Origin: Thermofilum sp.
Lineage (GTDB): Archaea > Thermoproteota > Thermoprotei > Thermofilales > Thermofilaceae
Reading direction: 5' to 3'
Length of the DNA: 64,000 bases
Assembly (NCBI GenBank): GCA_038741495.1
Contig: JAVYKX010000003.1
Location: forward strand, 1-64,000
Of this stretch, positions 32,010 to 41,261 are shown one piece after another. The notes beneath the pieces were generated by a model. It searched no databases and was not told the origin of the DNA. It was given only the letters and a program-made list of their open reading frames with translations. The position numbers and the translations under genes were made by a program. Numbering within the stretch: position 1 is the stretch's first letter; each line of letters begins with the position of its first letter.

Positions 32010-33167
32010 ATTAGAGTAGTCTACAGAAACTGCAGGCTGCTGACACCCGCCGAGGACCTTGGGGTCAGGGACATCGCGGTCGAGAACGGCCTCGTGGTGG
32101 CCGTCGGGAAAGGTCTCCGCGGAGATAAGGTTGTGGACTGCGAGGGCTTAACCGCTTCGCCGGGCTTCATCGACACGCACATCCACGGCTACAAGGGAGT
32201 GGACTTCACCGAGGCGGACGCTGACGGTATCCTTAGAGTCGCCGGCGAGCTGGTGAAGCACGGTGTGACTTCCTTCCTGGCTTCCACGGTCGCCGCCCCC
32301 CGGGAAGCTCTCCTGCGAGCTTGCTCAGCCGTCAAGGAGGCTGCTTCTCGCTGGAGGCCGGAGCTGGGCGCGAGAATCCTCGGGATCCACCTAGAGGGGC
32401 CTTTCCTCAACCCTAAGTGGAGGGGGGCGATGAACGAGGCCTTCTTCCGGAAGCCTTCTCTCGAGGAGCTCAGCGAGTACGTTAGAGCGTCGGGCGGGCT
32501 GGTCCGCCAGGTGACAGTCGCGCCCGAGCTCGAGGGAGCGCTCGACTTCATCAGGGAGGTTGCAGGCTGGGGTATCGCGGTGAGCCTCGGGCACAGCGAT
32601 GCAACTTACGAGCAGGCAGTGGCAGCCGTGGAGGCTGGAGCCAGGAAGGCGAACCACATCTTTAATGGGATGCGGGGCTTCCACCACCGGGAGCCCGGTC
32701 TGGCCTTCGCCCTGCTGGAGAGGCCGGAGGTGTTTGTCGAGGCGATAGTGGATTTCGTGCACTTGCACCCGGCCACCGTGAGGCTAGTTGTCGACCGTGC
32801 CGGTTCAGGAAGAGTAGTGCTCGTGACCGATGCCGTGCAGGCTGCGGGGCTCCCGGACGGCGAGTACACGCTGGGAGGGCTCAGGATCGTCGTTAAAGGA
32901 GGTGTGTCGAAGCTTGCCGATAGGGACACTATCGCTGGGAGCACTCTGACGATGGACACAGCAGTGCGTAACTTGGTTAAGCTCGGGTACGGCTTGAGGG
33001 ATGTGCTGACCATGGCTAGTCTAACGCCCGCTAGGAGCGTGCTAGCGGTCGGGAGGGACAGGGTCGGCGCTCTCGAGCCCGGCTTCAGAGCGGATTTCGT
33101 GCTTCTCGACGAGGAGCTGAGAGTCGAAAAAACTATCGTGAACGGCGAGGTTGTGTACGGAGCGTAG
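32010..33167 (+). CDS. nagA: N-acetylglucosamine-6-phosphate deacetylase, apparent ATT start
   Basis: 385 residues if translation starts at ATT 32010. Metal and active-site segments: DTHIHGYKG (His57, His59), GIHLEGPFLNP, SLGHSDATYEQ, KANHIFNGMRGFHHREPG and VTDAVQAAG (catalytic Asp). It removes acetate from GlcNAc-6-phosphate (or GalNAc-6-phosphate). The first standard codon (GTG 32094) would remove 28 residues, including the small beta-domain strands RVVYRNCRLLTPAEDLGVRD. GGTGA (31999-32003) sits six bases before ATT 32010, the normal spacing here. It is directly followed by the GlmS-like gene. Confidence 0.85.
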   Translation: MRVVYRNCRLLTPAEDLGVRDIAVENGLVVAVGKGLRGDKVVDCEGLTASPGFIDTHIHGYKGVDFTEADADGILRVAGELVKHGVTSFLASTVAAPREALLRACSAVKEAASRWRPELGARILGIHLEGPFLNPKWRGAMNEAFFRKPSLEELSEYVRASGGLVRQVTVAPELEGALDFIREVAGWGIAVSLGHSDATYEQAVAAVEAGARKANHIFNGMRGFHHREPGLAFALLERPEVFVEAIVDFVHLHPATVRLVVDRAGSGRVVLVTDAVQAAGLPDGEYTLGGLRIVVKGGVSKLADRDTIAGSTLTMDTAVRNLVKLGYGLRDVLTMASLTPARSVLAVGRDRVGALEPGFRADFVLLDEELRVEKTIVNGEVVYGA

Positions 33168-33176
33168 GTGAGCCCG

Positions 33177-35006
33177 GTGGGCGGGATATTCGCGGCGGTT
33201 TCGAGAACTGGAGGCAACGCGTTCCCCCCCGTTATCCGCGGCCTCGCGAGGCTGAGGCACCGAGGCTACGACAGCGCGGGTTTCGCCGCGCTCAGAGGCG
33301 GCTTCCTCGAAGTGTACAAGGATGTGGGAAGCCTCGAAGAAGTTGCGGAGAAGTTCAACCTGGAGTCTATCACGAGCCCTGTAGTGCTCGGCCACACCAG
33401 GTACGCTACTCACGGCAGACCCACCAGGGAGAATGCGCACCCGCACCTGGACTGCAGGTCCTCGGTAGCGGTGGTCGGCGACGGCTCGATCGGGGGCTAC
33501 GAGAAGCTGAAGGACAGCCTGCTCATGAGGGGGCACAGGCTAGTTTCCCGCTGCGACTTCGAGCTGCCTGCTCACCTGCTGGAGGAGGAGCTCGAGAAAG
33601 GGGTCGCTGCCGCCGAAGCGCTATCTCGAGTGGCGGAGCAGCTTGAGGGGTTCTACGCGGTAGCAGCTCTCTTCAGGGACGAGGGTTGCATTGCAGCTAC
33701 GAGCACGCACACGCCTCTCTACCTGGGCTTGTCGCGAGACTACTACCTGCTATCCTCTACGGAGGCTGCCCTGCTAGATCTCGCAGAGGAGGTAGTTGAG
33801 GTTCTTCCAGGAGAGGTTGTGAGAGTAGCGGCTGAAGGCTTCTCCATCTACACCCGCCAGCGCAGCCCAGTGAACAGGGAGGCGAGAACCCTCTCGGTCG
33901 ACCCGAGGCTCGCGGATAGGGAGGGGTTCCCGCACCACATGCTGCGAGAGATATACGAGGTGCCCTACGCGCTTCTCAGGACCCTTTACACCATCCAGGC
34001 GAAGTACCTCCAGCTGTCCTCTCGCCTCATCACGGGTGCAGATAGGATCTACATTATCGCGAACGGGACCAGCCTCCACGCGGGGCTCGTTGCGGGCTAC
34101 TACCTCTCCGAGCTCGCAGGCATAAGCCCTGTAGTAGTCAGCGCAGCCGAGTTCCCGCTCTACTACGTCGAGAACGTGGGCCCAGGTAGCCTCGTGATCG
34201 CGATATCCCAGTCTGGGGAGACGGGCGACGTGCTCAGCTCACTTTACGAGGCGAAGCTACGGGGAGCTACCATCCTCGGAGTAACGAACTACGTTGGTTC
34301 GAGGCTAGCCCGCCTCTCCAACGTTTACCTGCCTATAGGCGCGGGCCCCGAAATCGCGGTGCCAGCGACGAAAACTTTCACCTCCACGCTCCTCCTCCTC
34401 TACCTATCCTCCCTGCAGGCTGGCAGAGACTTGGGTAAAGTTTCCCAGGACGAGCACTCCCGGGCTGTAGCGGCAGTGAAAACCCTCGCGCAGAGTCTTG
34501 CGGCGGGGCTCCCCCAGCTCGACCGCCAGGCGACGCGGGCGGCTGCCCAGGTGGCGGCTTGCAGAGGCGGGTATGTGGTTTCGCGAGGAATCACCTACCC
34601 GCTCGCCCTTGAAGGAGCTCTAAAGCTCAAGGAGGCGGCGTACTTCCACGCTGAAGGGGTTGAGGCGGGCGAGTTCAAGCACGGCCCCTTCGTACTCGTC
34701 GAGAAAGGTTTCTTCGCTGGCTTCATCGTCCCCGTGGAGAAAGTAGCCGCCGAGGCAACCTACCCGCTCATCACCGCAGCAGCAGAGTCAGGAGCCACAG
34801 TGGTCACAGCAGGCTTTGAGGGAGACGAGAAGCTCGCCGAAGCAGGTGAAGCGGGCGCGGCAGTGCTCACCACGGTGAGGACCGAGCGGCACCTTGCACC
34901 GATCTCGCTCGCAGTCCCCCTGCAGCTCTTCGCGTACAGGCTCGGAGAAAAGCTGGGAAGACCCATCGACGCGCCAAGGTACTTGACGAAAGCGGTACTG
35001 AGGTGA
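33177..35006 (+). CDS. GlmS-like aminosugar isomerase/deaminase with inactive glutaminase domain
   Basis: About 609 residues with the full GlmS layout: N-terminal glutaminase domain (RHRGYDSAGFAA, HTRYATHGRPTRENAHPH) and two SIS domains (ANGTSLHAG, SQSGETGDVLSS, AGEFKHGP, C-terminal PRYLTKAV). GTG 33177, five bases after GGTGA, gives M-G-G-I-F-A, so the catalytic Cys1 is Gly. The oxyanion HNG is GDG (101-103). The glutaminase is thus probably dead, while the isomerase-site Glu and Lys remain. GlmS-type SIS proteins lacking the glutaminase (archaeal GlmD) act as glucosamine-6-phosphate deaminases, so a catabolic role after NagA is likely; ammonia-dependent synthesis is the alternative. GTG 33168 adds three residues and still no Cys. 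Confidence 0.85.
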   Translation: MGGIFAAVSRTGGNAFPPVIRGLARLRHRGYDSAGFAALRGGFLEVYKDVGSLEEVAEKFNLESITSPVVLGHTRYATHGRPTRENAHPHLDCRSSVAVVGDGSIGGYEKLKDSLLMRGHRLVSRCDFELPAHLLEEELEKGVAAAEALSRVAEQLEGFYAVAALFRDEGCIAATSTHTPLYLGLSRDYYLLSSTEAALLDLAEEVVEVLPGEVVRVAAEGFSIYTRQRSPVNREARTLSVDPRLADREGFPHHMLREIYEVPYALLRTLYTIQAKYLQLSSRLITGADRIYIIANGTSLHAGLVAGYYLSELAGISPVVVSAAEFPLYYVENVGPGSLVIAISQSGETGDVLSSLYEAKLRGATILGVTNYVGSRLARLSNVYLPIGAGPEIAVPATKTFTSTLLLLYLSSLQAGRDLGKVSQDEHSRAVAAVKTLAQSLAAGLPQLDRQATRAAAQVAACRGGYVVSRGITYPLALEGALKLKEAAYFHAEGVEAGEFKHGPFVLVEKGFFAGFIVPVEKVAAEATYPLITAAAESGATVVTAGFEGDEKLAEAGEAGAAVLTTVRTERHLAPISLAVPLQLFAYRLGEKLGRPIDAPRYLTKAVLR

Positions 35007-35038
35007 CTCCGCGCTGGAAACTACCAGGGAAGCTGCTC

Positions 35039-36028
35039 CTAAGCCTGCCCAGCTACCTGAAGCTCTTCAACCTGCCTAGTTATCTTTTCAATCACACTTC
35101 TCTGGAGGTGGTACATCTCGGCGAATATGGCAGCTGGGCCACGCATCGGCGCGTAGCCAGTCAGCGGATCTATTAGCTGAGCATTGGAAAGATCCCGTAA
35201 ATTCTCCAGAAAGCTTTCCTTAACTATCCTAGAGGAGAAGACGCTTCCCACGCCCCCGATAATCATTCTCCTCTCCCGCTGCCCTATTTTCCTGTGCACA
35301 GCCTTAGCCATGAGCGCAAGCTCTCGTCCTCCCTCTTCAAGAATCGTGCGGGCTACAGGATCTCCTTGTTCAGCAGCTTCGCTGACAAGCTTCGCTATTT
35401 TCCCCAGCTCTCCCACATCTCGGGCAGCTATCGCGTATATCGCGTCAATAAGCAGGCGCGGCTCTTCTACACTGAAAAACCTGAGCACTTTCTCAGCTAT
35501 GAGGGTGCGCTCTCCCCTCCCGTCTAGAGATTTGTAGCAGACGCTTAAAGCTCGCATAGCAATCCAGACTGAGCTACCTTCATCTCCCCCGAACCAGCCC
35601 CACCCTCCTGCTCTTGCCTCCTCTCCTGTAGAGTTCCTGCCAAAAGCTATCGAGCCTGTTCCCGCGATCACAGCTATTCCAGGATCCCCCAGCGTGACAG
35701 CGTAATAGGCAGTAACGAAGTCGGGAACGAGCACTAAGCGGCTCCTGAAAAGCCTATCCTCTCTAAGCCTTCGGGCGAAGTACTCCTTATCTCTCTCAGT
35801 ATCGAGGTCGGGTAAGCCGAGGATGGCCCCCTCAAGGTCTTCTAGGCTAATACGGCTATTTCTCACAGCTCGCTGTAGTGAGGCGACAAGGTTCTCGTAA
35901 GCTTTCTCAAACCCTACTGTCGACCACCCCGTCGAACCACCGACGTGGTATCCGTGAATGTTCCCCTGCTCGTCCACAACCACACTCAGAGTCTTGGTTT
36001 TACCCCCTTCAACTAACAGCACGTACAC
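35039..36028 (-). CDS. N-acetylglucosamine kinase-like (BadF/BadG family)
   Basis: A 329-residue sugar kinase of the ASKHA fold. The N-terminal phosphate-1 motif (LLVEGGKTKT) and the second nucleotide loop (VIAGTGSIAFGRN), plus GGWGWFGGDEGSS, match the eukaryote-like N-acetylglucosamine kinase branch of BadF/BadG ATPases. It would phosphorylate GlcNAc or a related amino sugar that enters unphosphorylated, for example by the ABC importer next door. It is convergent with the GlmS-like gene and divergent from the ABC ATPase; GTG start. Confidence 0.78.
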   Translation of the reverse strand: MYVLLVEGGKTKTLSVVVDEQGNIHGYHVGGSTGWSTVGFEKAYENLVASLQRAVRNSRISLEDLEGAILGLPDLDTERDKEYFARRLREDRLFRSRLVLVPDFVTAYYAVTLGDPGIAVIAGTGSIAFGRNSTGEEARAGGWGWFGGDEGSSVWIAMRALSVCYKSLDGRGERTLIAEKVLRFFSVEEPRLLIDAIYAIAARDVGELGKIAKLVSEAAEQGDPVARTILEEGGRELALMAKAVHRKIGQRERRMIIGGVGSVFSSRIVKESFLENLRDLSNAQLIDPLTGYAPMRGPAAIFAEMYHLQRSVIEKITRQVEELQVAGQA

Positions 36029-36090
36029 TTCTTCTCCACCAGCATGTATTTAGCTGTTAAAGAGCCTTTTAAGAATACCAGGGTGAGGAC

Positions 36091-37188
36091 ATGGTTAAAG
36101 TATATGTGAAAAATGTCTCAAAGCTTTACGGCAAGAATTACGCGCTTAGAAGCGTGAATCTCCACGCTGATGACGGTGCGCTAGTTTGCGTTTTAGGCCC
36201 CAGCGGCTCCGGGAAGTCTACATTGCTGAAAATAGTCGCGGGGCTCCTGTACCCGGATGAAGGGGAAGTATACTTTGACGATGATAATGTTACTAACGTG
36301 CCTGTTTGGAAGAGAAATGTAGGTCTTGTATTCCAGAACATCGCTCTGTTTCCACACCTCTCTGTTTATGAGAACATAGCGTTTGGAGCTAAGCTCAGGA
36401 AGATGCCGAAAGCCGAGATAGATGCTAAAGTGAAGGAGTTACTTAAGCTCGTAAAGCTTGAAGGGTACGAGAGGAGAAAGCCTAGTGAGCTGAGCGGGGG
36501 TGAGGCTCAGCGCGTGGCAATTGCTAGAACTTTGATGACAAACCCGCGCGTGCTCTTATTCGACGAGCCTCTCGGCCATCTGGATGCTAAGCTTAGAGAA
36601 GAACTCAAGTTTGAAATACGGAGAATCGTCAAGGAGACCGGTAAAACTTCGCTATATGTGACCCATGATCAAAGTGAAGCCTTCGCGATAGCTGACTACA
36701 TATACGTGATCAACAGAGGCGTGATAGAGCAGGGTGGGACGCCGCTTGAGTTATACGAGAAACCGGTCTCCCCCTTCATAGCGGAGTTTATAGGCAGTAT
36801 GAACTTCCTTCGAGGAGAAGTTTACGAAATCGATCCTGTAAGCCGTACGGCAAAAGTTTCCGCTGGCGGCTTAACTCTCTTCTCACCTGCTCGAGAAGAT
36901 TTAAAGCCGGGTGACAGAGTGCTTCTCGGAGTTCGCCCGGACGATATAAAGATCGTTACGAGTGCTGAAGAGGATAAGCTTAAAGCGGAAGAACCTGCTG
37001 CAAATACTATCCCCGGCATGCTCTATAGGAAGATTTTCGTCGGTCAGTACCTCAGGCTCGAAGTTGACATTGGAGGTGAGCTAATGAAAGTGGATGCTTA
37101 TGGAGATGCAAAGTATAATTACTCAAAGATAAACCCTGGAAGTAAAGTTTATCTAGTCTTCACGAAATCTATTCTTTTTAAGCTTTAG
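36091..37188 (+). CDS. ABC transporter ATP-binding protein (MalK/PotA type)
   Basis: 365 residues: Walker A GPSGSGKST (36-44), Q-loop LVFQNIALFPHLSVYENIAFG, signature LSGGEAQR, Walker B VLLFDEPLGHLD, H-loop YVTHDQSEAF and a C-terminal TOBE/OB domain. It energises the permease pair at 38173-39821. Encoded on the opposite strand from the rest of the importer, and its stop overlaps the convergent 37178 gene by 11 bases. Codon use is visibly more AT-rich than in the complex I genes. Confidence 0.9.
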   Translation: MVKVYVKNVSKLYGKNYALRSVNLHADDGALVCVLGPSGSGKSTLLKIVAGLLYPDEGEVYFDDDNVTNVPVWKRNVGLVFQNIALFPHLSVYENIAFGAKLRKMPKAEIDAKVKELLKLVKLEGYERRKPSELSGGEAQRVAIARTLMTNPRVLLFDEPLGHLDAKLREELKFEIRRIVKETGKTSLYVTHDQSEAFAIADYIYVINRGVIEQGGTPLELYEKPVSPFIAEFIGSMNFLRGEVYEIDPVSRTAKVSAGGLTLFSPAREDLKPGDRVLLGVRPDDIKIVTSAEEDKLKAEEPAANTIPGMLYRKIFVGQYLRLEVDIGGELMKVDAYGDAKYNYSKINPGSKVYLVFTKSILFKL

Positions 37189-38176
37189 AAAATATGATTT
37201 CAAGGTCAAATGGGCTGAGGATAGCTTTTGGAACATCAATCTGGTAGCACCTATACCCTGGTGGAGCGTAGATACAGGTACTGAAAGCGAGTTCTTCACC
37301 GGCAGCTGAGGCTGAGACAACAGAGAGTTTCTCGGGTACAATCACGTAGATGTGCGGCTTATCGAGAAAACCAAGCGTTAGCTTCAGGATTTTTCTTCCT
37401 TCGAGAGTCTCCTTTATGCTAGCAGTCCCTGATATCGCGATGCTGCTCCCCTTAGCTGAGAGAGGGATTTCCGTCACATTAACGATGATGTAATCATCAG
37501 CTGGCTTCACAAGAATGACATCCTCAAGTTCTTTCTGGAAGTTCTGCGGGCCAAGCCCTCTGAGAGGCCACCAAACTCCTTGTCTGAGCGTTACGCTGCT
37601 CACGTAGAGTTGAAGATTAAGATAGTCCTGCAGAAGCATAAAACCCTCAAGCTTAGGAGCGAAGAAGGGTCTAGATGACAGCTTGTAGGGTATACCTACT
37701 TCCCAGATCCACACTCTGAGGCTGCCGTTCTCGCCCCTTACCTCTAGTATAGCACCGTTGCTGTATATGGTTGGTTGGCTTAATCCAATAACGGCGTAAA
37801 AAGGTACTTCGAGAAGCAACGTTTCTCCTCTGGAAACTAGCACCCTGCCGCTTGCCAGTCCTTGTACCTTTGTCTCTTTAACCGATACAATGAATTCCAC
37901 TGCTTTCTCCGTGGAGCGCCTCTCTACAACTGTGAATAGCGAAGAGGGCTCTATGCGTACGCTGAACCCGCTTTCGCCCATTCCGATAATTTTCACAGTA
38001 AAGACGTCGCCGAGGTTAAGGTAGCTGGTGTTAGATAGGACCATAGCAGCTAGGATGCTTCCCGAAGAGTAACTCGAAGGAGGGTGGACTCTGTGGAGCG
38101 AGTAGAAGAGGATAGCCACTATTCCAAGTGCGAGAAACGCTGAAATCGCTATTGCAGTACGTATCTGCCTGTTCAA
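37178..38176 (-). CDS. membrane-anchored extracytoplasmic protein of unknown function
   Basis: 332 residues: a single N-terminal membrane anchor (IAISAFLALGIVAILFYSL) and a long extracytoplasmic beta-rich part with aromatic-rich segments (VWIWEVGIPYKL, GVWWPLRGLGPQN) and two Cys near the end (CIYAPPGYRCYQ) that could form a disulfide. It overlaps the second permease gene (ATGA), so it is the last gene of the importer operon. It may assist sugar capture or dock the binding protein. I do not recognise the family. Confidence 0.7.
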   Translation of the reverse strand: MNRQIRTAIAISAFLALGIVAILFYSLHRVHPPSSYSSGSILAAMVLSNTSYLNLGDVFTVKIIGMGESGFSVRIEPSSLFTVVERRSTEKAVEFIVSVKETKVQGLASGRVLVSRGETLLLEVPFYAVIGLSQPTIYSNGAILEVRGENGSLRVWIWEVGIPYKLSSRPFFAPKLEGFMLLQDYLNLQLYVSSVTLRQGVWWPLRGLGPQNFQKELEDVILVKPADDYIIVNVTEIPLSAKGSSIAISGTASIKETLEGRKILKLTLGFLDKPHIYVIVPEKLSVVSASAAGEELAFSTCIYAPPGYRCYQIDVPKAILSPFDLEIIFSKA

Positions 38177-38976
38177 ATAGCGAAACCCCCGCGGTACCTA
38201 GCCCCTATTGTCTTAAGATAGAGGAGCACGACGATGAAAGTAGTCAGCTGTAGTACGCTAGCTTCTGCGGCGACTCTTCCGAGTAAGCCCCACCACCGAA
38301 TATCAGAGTAGAGCTTAACGGCTAGCAAGTCTATAGCACCTCCTGTGAGAAACAGAGGCAGGAGATAGTTGTTAATGCACCAGACAAAGGTGAGAACGAA
38401 CCCGCTAAATATGCCCGGGCCTATAAGAGGGAGTGTCACTCTCAGTGTAGCCTGCAGTGGAGTGGCACCCAGGCTTTTAGCAACGTCTTCGTACACAGGA
38501 TCAAGCGTTTTAAGTGAAGCAAAGAGCGGTAAGAGCATCATCGGGTAGCTTGTCGACGCGAGACCCAGAACCGTGCCTAGGTATGTGCCGAAAAGGCCAT
38601 AATACTTAATGTAGACGCTAGAGAGACCTACACCAGCTACAACGTCCGGTGTAAACATTGGGGCAACTATCAGAGCTGCAACCAGCTTCTTGAACTTAAA
38701 CTCGTACCTTGAGAGCACGTACGCTGCGGGAAATGCTATCAGGAAATCGAAGACCGATACTAGGAGCCCGACGGCGATGCTGTTTAACAGCGCTCTCCAG
38801 TAAGCTGGTGTTATCTCGTTGTAGAACTTTAACCCAACGAAGTATGTTCCCTCATATGTTCTGTAAGTAATTGACCTATAGAAGATGAAGATGAATGGCG
38901 CTAATATAGCAAAAAACACTATTATTACAAGATATATGTATTTGAGACTTGTAGTTAGCGCAGATGGCATATACAT
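38173..38976 (-). CDS. ABC transporter permease (PotC-like)
   Basis: About 267 residues with six helices and the EAA loop EDVAKSLGATPLQATLRVTLP, which docks to the ATPase. ATG 38976 overlaps the upstream permease stop (TGATG); a longer frame from 39018 is unlikely. Confidence 0.87.
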   Translation of the reverse strand: MYMPSALTTSLKYIYLVIIVFFAILAPFIFIFYRSITYRTYEGTYFVGLKFYNEITPAYWRALLNSIAVGLLVSVFDFLIAFPAAYVLSRYEFKFKKLVAALIVAPMFTPDVVAGVGLSSVYIKYYGLFGTYLGTVLGLASTSYPMMLLPLFASLKTLDPVYEDVAKSLGATPLQATLRVTLPLIGPGIFSGFVLTFVWCINNYLLPLFLTGGAIDLLAVKLYSDIRWWGLLGRVAAEASVLQLTTFIVVLLYLKTIGARYRGGFAI

Positions 38977-39821
38977 CACCCTGCCACTTTTGTGATTTCG
39001 AAAGTCGCGTATGTGCAAATGACCGTTATAATGGTGAGAATAACTGCCAACGTAGCGGCTACCCCATAGTTATGAACCTGAAGAGTAAGGTAAACAATGT
39101 TTACTGTGATAACGTTACTGGCCTCTACACCTCCAAGCAGAAGTGGAATTAGAAAGCCTCCCATGTTCCACCCAAAGCAAGCTAAAAAGCCAGCTATCGC
39201 ACCGGGAGCTGACAAGGGAAGTACAACCTTCAGAAATGTCTTTAGAGGTGTAGCTCCTAGCGCGTATGCCGCCTCTTCTAACGCAGGGTCAACTTCGCTG
39301 AGCGCCGAAGAAACATAGAGAACCATGAAGGGCAGAGTGAATATCGAGAACCCAGCTATAACGGCGTAAGGAGTGTAGAGTATCTGCTTGTAGGAGATGC
39401 CGAAGAATGAGTAGAAGAAATCGAAGAGGCCGCCCGGGAGAAACATGTTCCACAACCCGTAAGAGACGTAGATGTCCCCAAAATAGGGAAATATCAAGGA
39501 TGCTCTGAGAAGATTTTGAAACTTCACTTTACCGCGAACAAGGAAATATGCTAGGGGGTAACCTAGCGCGAGGTCAATAACAGCAGCTGCAAAAGGGTAC
39601 AGCAAGGTATTCGTTACCGTGCTGGAGTAGCTTTCAAGAACCTTAACGTAGTTCTGTAGTCCTACGTAAACGGGTTTTCCAAGTATGAATGAATCCCCGC
39701 TGGTAAGGCTCATTATAGCTATGTTGATCAAGGGGATGAACCAGAAGAGAATTAGGTAAATCACGGTGGGTATCAGCAAAGCTGCGTAGATGGCTCCACG
39801 GCTTCTATCGCCGTTGTGCAT
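38976..39821 (-). CDS. ABC transporter permease (PotB/UgpA-like)
   Basis: 281 residues, six helices, EAA loop EEAAYALGATPLKTFLKVVLP. Partner of the PotC-like permease. It follows the binding-protein gene after 45 bases. Confidence 0.87.
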   Translation of the reverse strand: MHNGDRSRGAIYAALLIPTVIYLILFWFIPLINIAIMSLTSGDSFILGKPVYVGLQNYVKVLESYSSTVTNTLLYPFAAAVIDLALGYPLAYFLVRGKVKFQNLLRASLIFPYFGDIYVSYGLWNMFLPGGLFDFFYSFFGISYKQILYTPYAVIAGFSIFTLPFMVLYVSSALSEVDPALEEAAYALGATPLKTFLKVVLPLSAPGAIAGFLACFGWNMGGFLIPLLLGGVEASNVITVNIVYLTLQVHNYGVAATLAVILTIITVICTYATFEITKVAG

Positions 39822-39866
39822 GAGAAAAACCCTCCTTTTTACGTAATTAAAACTTGCGAGGTTTAT

Positions 39867-41132
39867 CTAACCTCTTACGCCCGTGAGCTGCCGGTAGAGG
39901 CTAGACCACTCTTCAGTATGCTGTTCAATGTAGTCGTAGTCTGGAATAACGTACCACTGGAACATTTTGTCCAGAGGGTACGGGTACACGTTCGCATACA
40001 TGGGTTTGATCCAGTCAGGCAGAAGATTGAAGTTGGTATCATTAAGTAGGTTTTGATGAAGCATTAGGAAGTCCTCCTTAGATTCCCTGTAGTGGGGGAA
40101 GTCTAAAGCGAACCAGAACTCAGGGCTCATCAGGAAGTTAATGAAGATTTGAGCGAGGACGGGGTGTTCGACTTTCCTTGGTATCCAGGCTATACCCGGC
40201 ACAAAGACGCTCCCTTGCGGTTGTGCCACTCTAGCTACAGGATAGCCCTTAGCGGCTTCGACCGGCGCGAGGTACCACCACCAGGCTACTGCCCATGCTT
40301 CTCCTCTCTCTAAGAGCTCCATAATTTCAGCTTCAGAAACAGTGTATCTAAGGACGTTGGGGTGTATCTTCGCAGCCGCGAATTCGATTACTTCTTTCAT
40401 TTCGCCTGGATTCTTGTAATCTTTACCTAAAGCTAGCGCAAGATTCACTAAAAAGTTGGCAAAGTGCACTGTACCGGGGGTTGGTAGAAGAACATGGCCC
40501 TTTAGCCTGGGATCGGCCAGATCTCTATAATCCTTTATCCATCCTGCTTTCTCAGTGTTAATAAGCATTCCAGCCGTATCTATTGCTTGGAAAATTACTC
40601 CATGAGGCTGGTACTGCATAAAGAATGGATTCACGTACCTGAGATTATTCATTAGCGGGTTACCGATGTATATTACCGGCTCAACAGCATTAGCTTTCAA
40701 AGCTCTAAAGAAGTACGGTGCCTCTATCGCTACTACATCGTATGGGGGAGCCTTGCCGGCCCCCAAAGCCATGAGGACAGAGGAAATTATCGCTTCAGGT
40801 TCCTGTGTTCCAACCCATGTAACTTCTATATCTACGCCGTATTGCTTCTTTACATACTGCTTAAAGGCAGGGACGTGGAAAGTCTCTACAAGACCGCCAT
40901 ACGTCCAATCGGCTATGACTACTTTTCCCTCTTTTCTTATCTCAGCGACTATTTCGCTGTGCGTCATCCACTTATCTAGGATAGGCACATAGTACACTCT
41001 CTCAGCAACAGGTGCTGTGGGCGCTGTCGGAGTAACTGGTGCAGGTGTTCTCAACCAGCCGTAAGTAGCTATAACGGCTAAAACTACCAGTAGGATAATC
41101 AATACAGTCTCTAGCCTTGTTATGGCTCTCAT
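39867..41132 (-). CDS. ABC transporter substrate-binding protein
   Basis: About 421 residues: an N-terminal membrane anchor (VLIILLVVLAVIATYGW), a proline/threonine linker (TPAPVTPTAPTAPVAE) and a type-2 periplasmic binding fold of the spermidine/iron/thiamine-like cluster D group (VVIADWTYGGLVETF, LINTEKAGWIKDYRDLADPRL, VPGIAWIPRK). The anchor-plus-linker form is usual for archaeal lipoprotein-like binding proteins. The ligand cannot be read; the context (NAG kinase, KbaZ, AgaS) favours a sugar. ATG 41132; GTG 41141 adds three residues. Confidence 0.82.
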   Translation of the reverse strand: MRAITRLETVLIILLVVLAVIATYGWLRTPAPVTPTAPTAPVAERVYYVPILDKWMTHSEIVAEIRKEGKVVIADWTYGGLVETFHVPAFKQYVKKQYGVDIEVTWVGTQEPEAIISSVLMALGAGKAPPYDVVAIEAPYFFRALKANAVEPVIYIGNPLMNNLRYVNPFFMQYQPHGVIFQAIDTAGMLINTEKAGWIKDYRDLADPRLKGHVLLPTPGTVHFANFLVNLALALGKDYKNPGEMKEVIEFAAAKIHPNVLRYTVSEAEIMELLERGEAWAVAWWWYLAPVEAAKGYPVARVAQPQGSVFVPGIAWIPRKVEHPVLAQIFINFLMSPEFWFALDFPHYRESKEDFLMLHQNLLNDTNFNLLPDWIKPMYANVYPYPLDKMFQWYVIPDYDYIEQHTEEWSSLYRQLTGVRG

Positions 41133-41232
41133 GCTATCCACAGGTTTAACAAAAACATATATTTTAACTTTGTTCCTGTTCTATTTATTTGACTATCGGA
41201 TGAAGTTCTTATACCCAGTTCTGAGGGGCATG

Positions 41233-41240
41233 CTAATATA
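41233..41240 (+). promoter_or_regulatory. TATA box of the KbaZ/GatZ-like gene
   Basis: CTAATATA is centred 26 bases upstream of ATG 41262, predicting a leaderless transcript. Confidence 0.45.
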
Positions 41241-41261
41241 CGCGAGGGTAAAAACAGGATT

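Noticed and set aside
41142-41261. Operator dyad AACAAA/TTTGTT in the divergent promoter
   Set aside because: Short, AT-rich and loosely spaced; expected by chance in this block.
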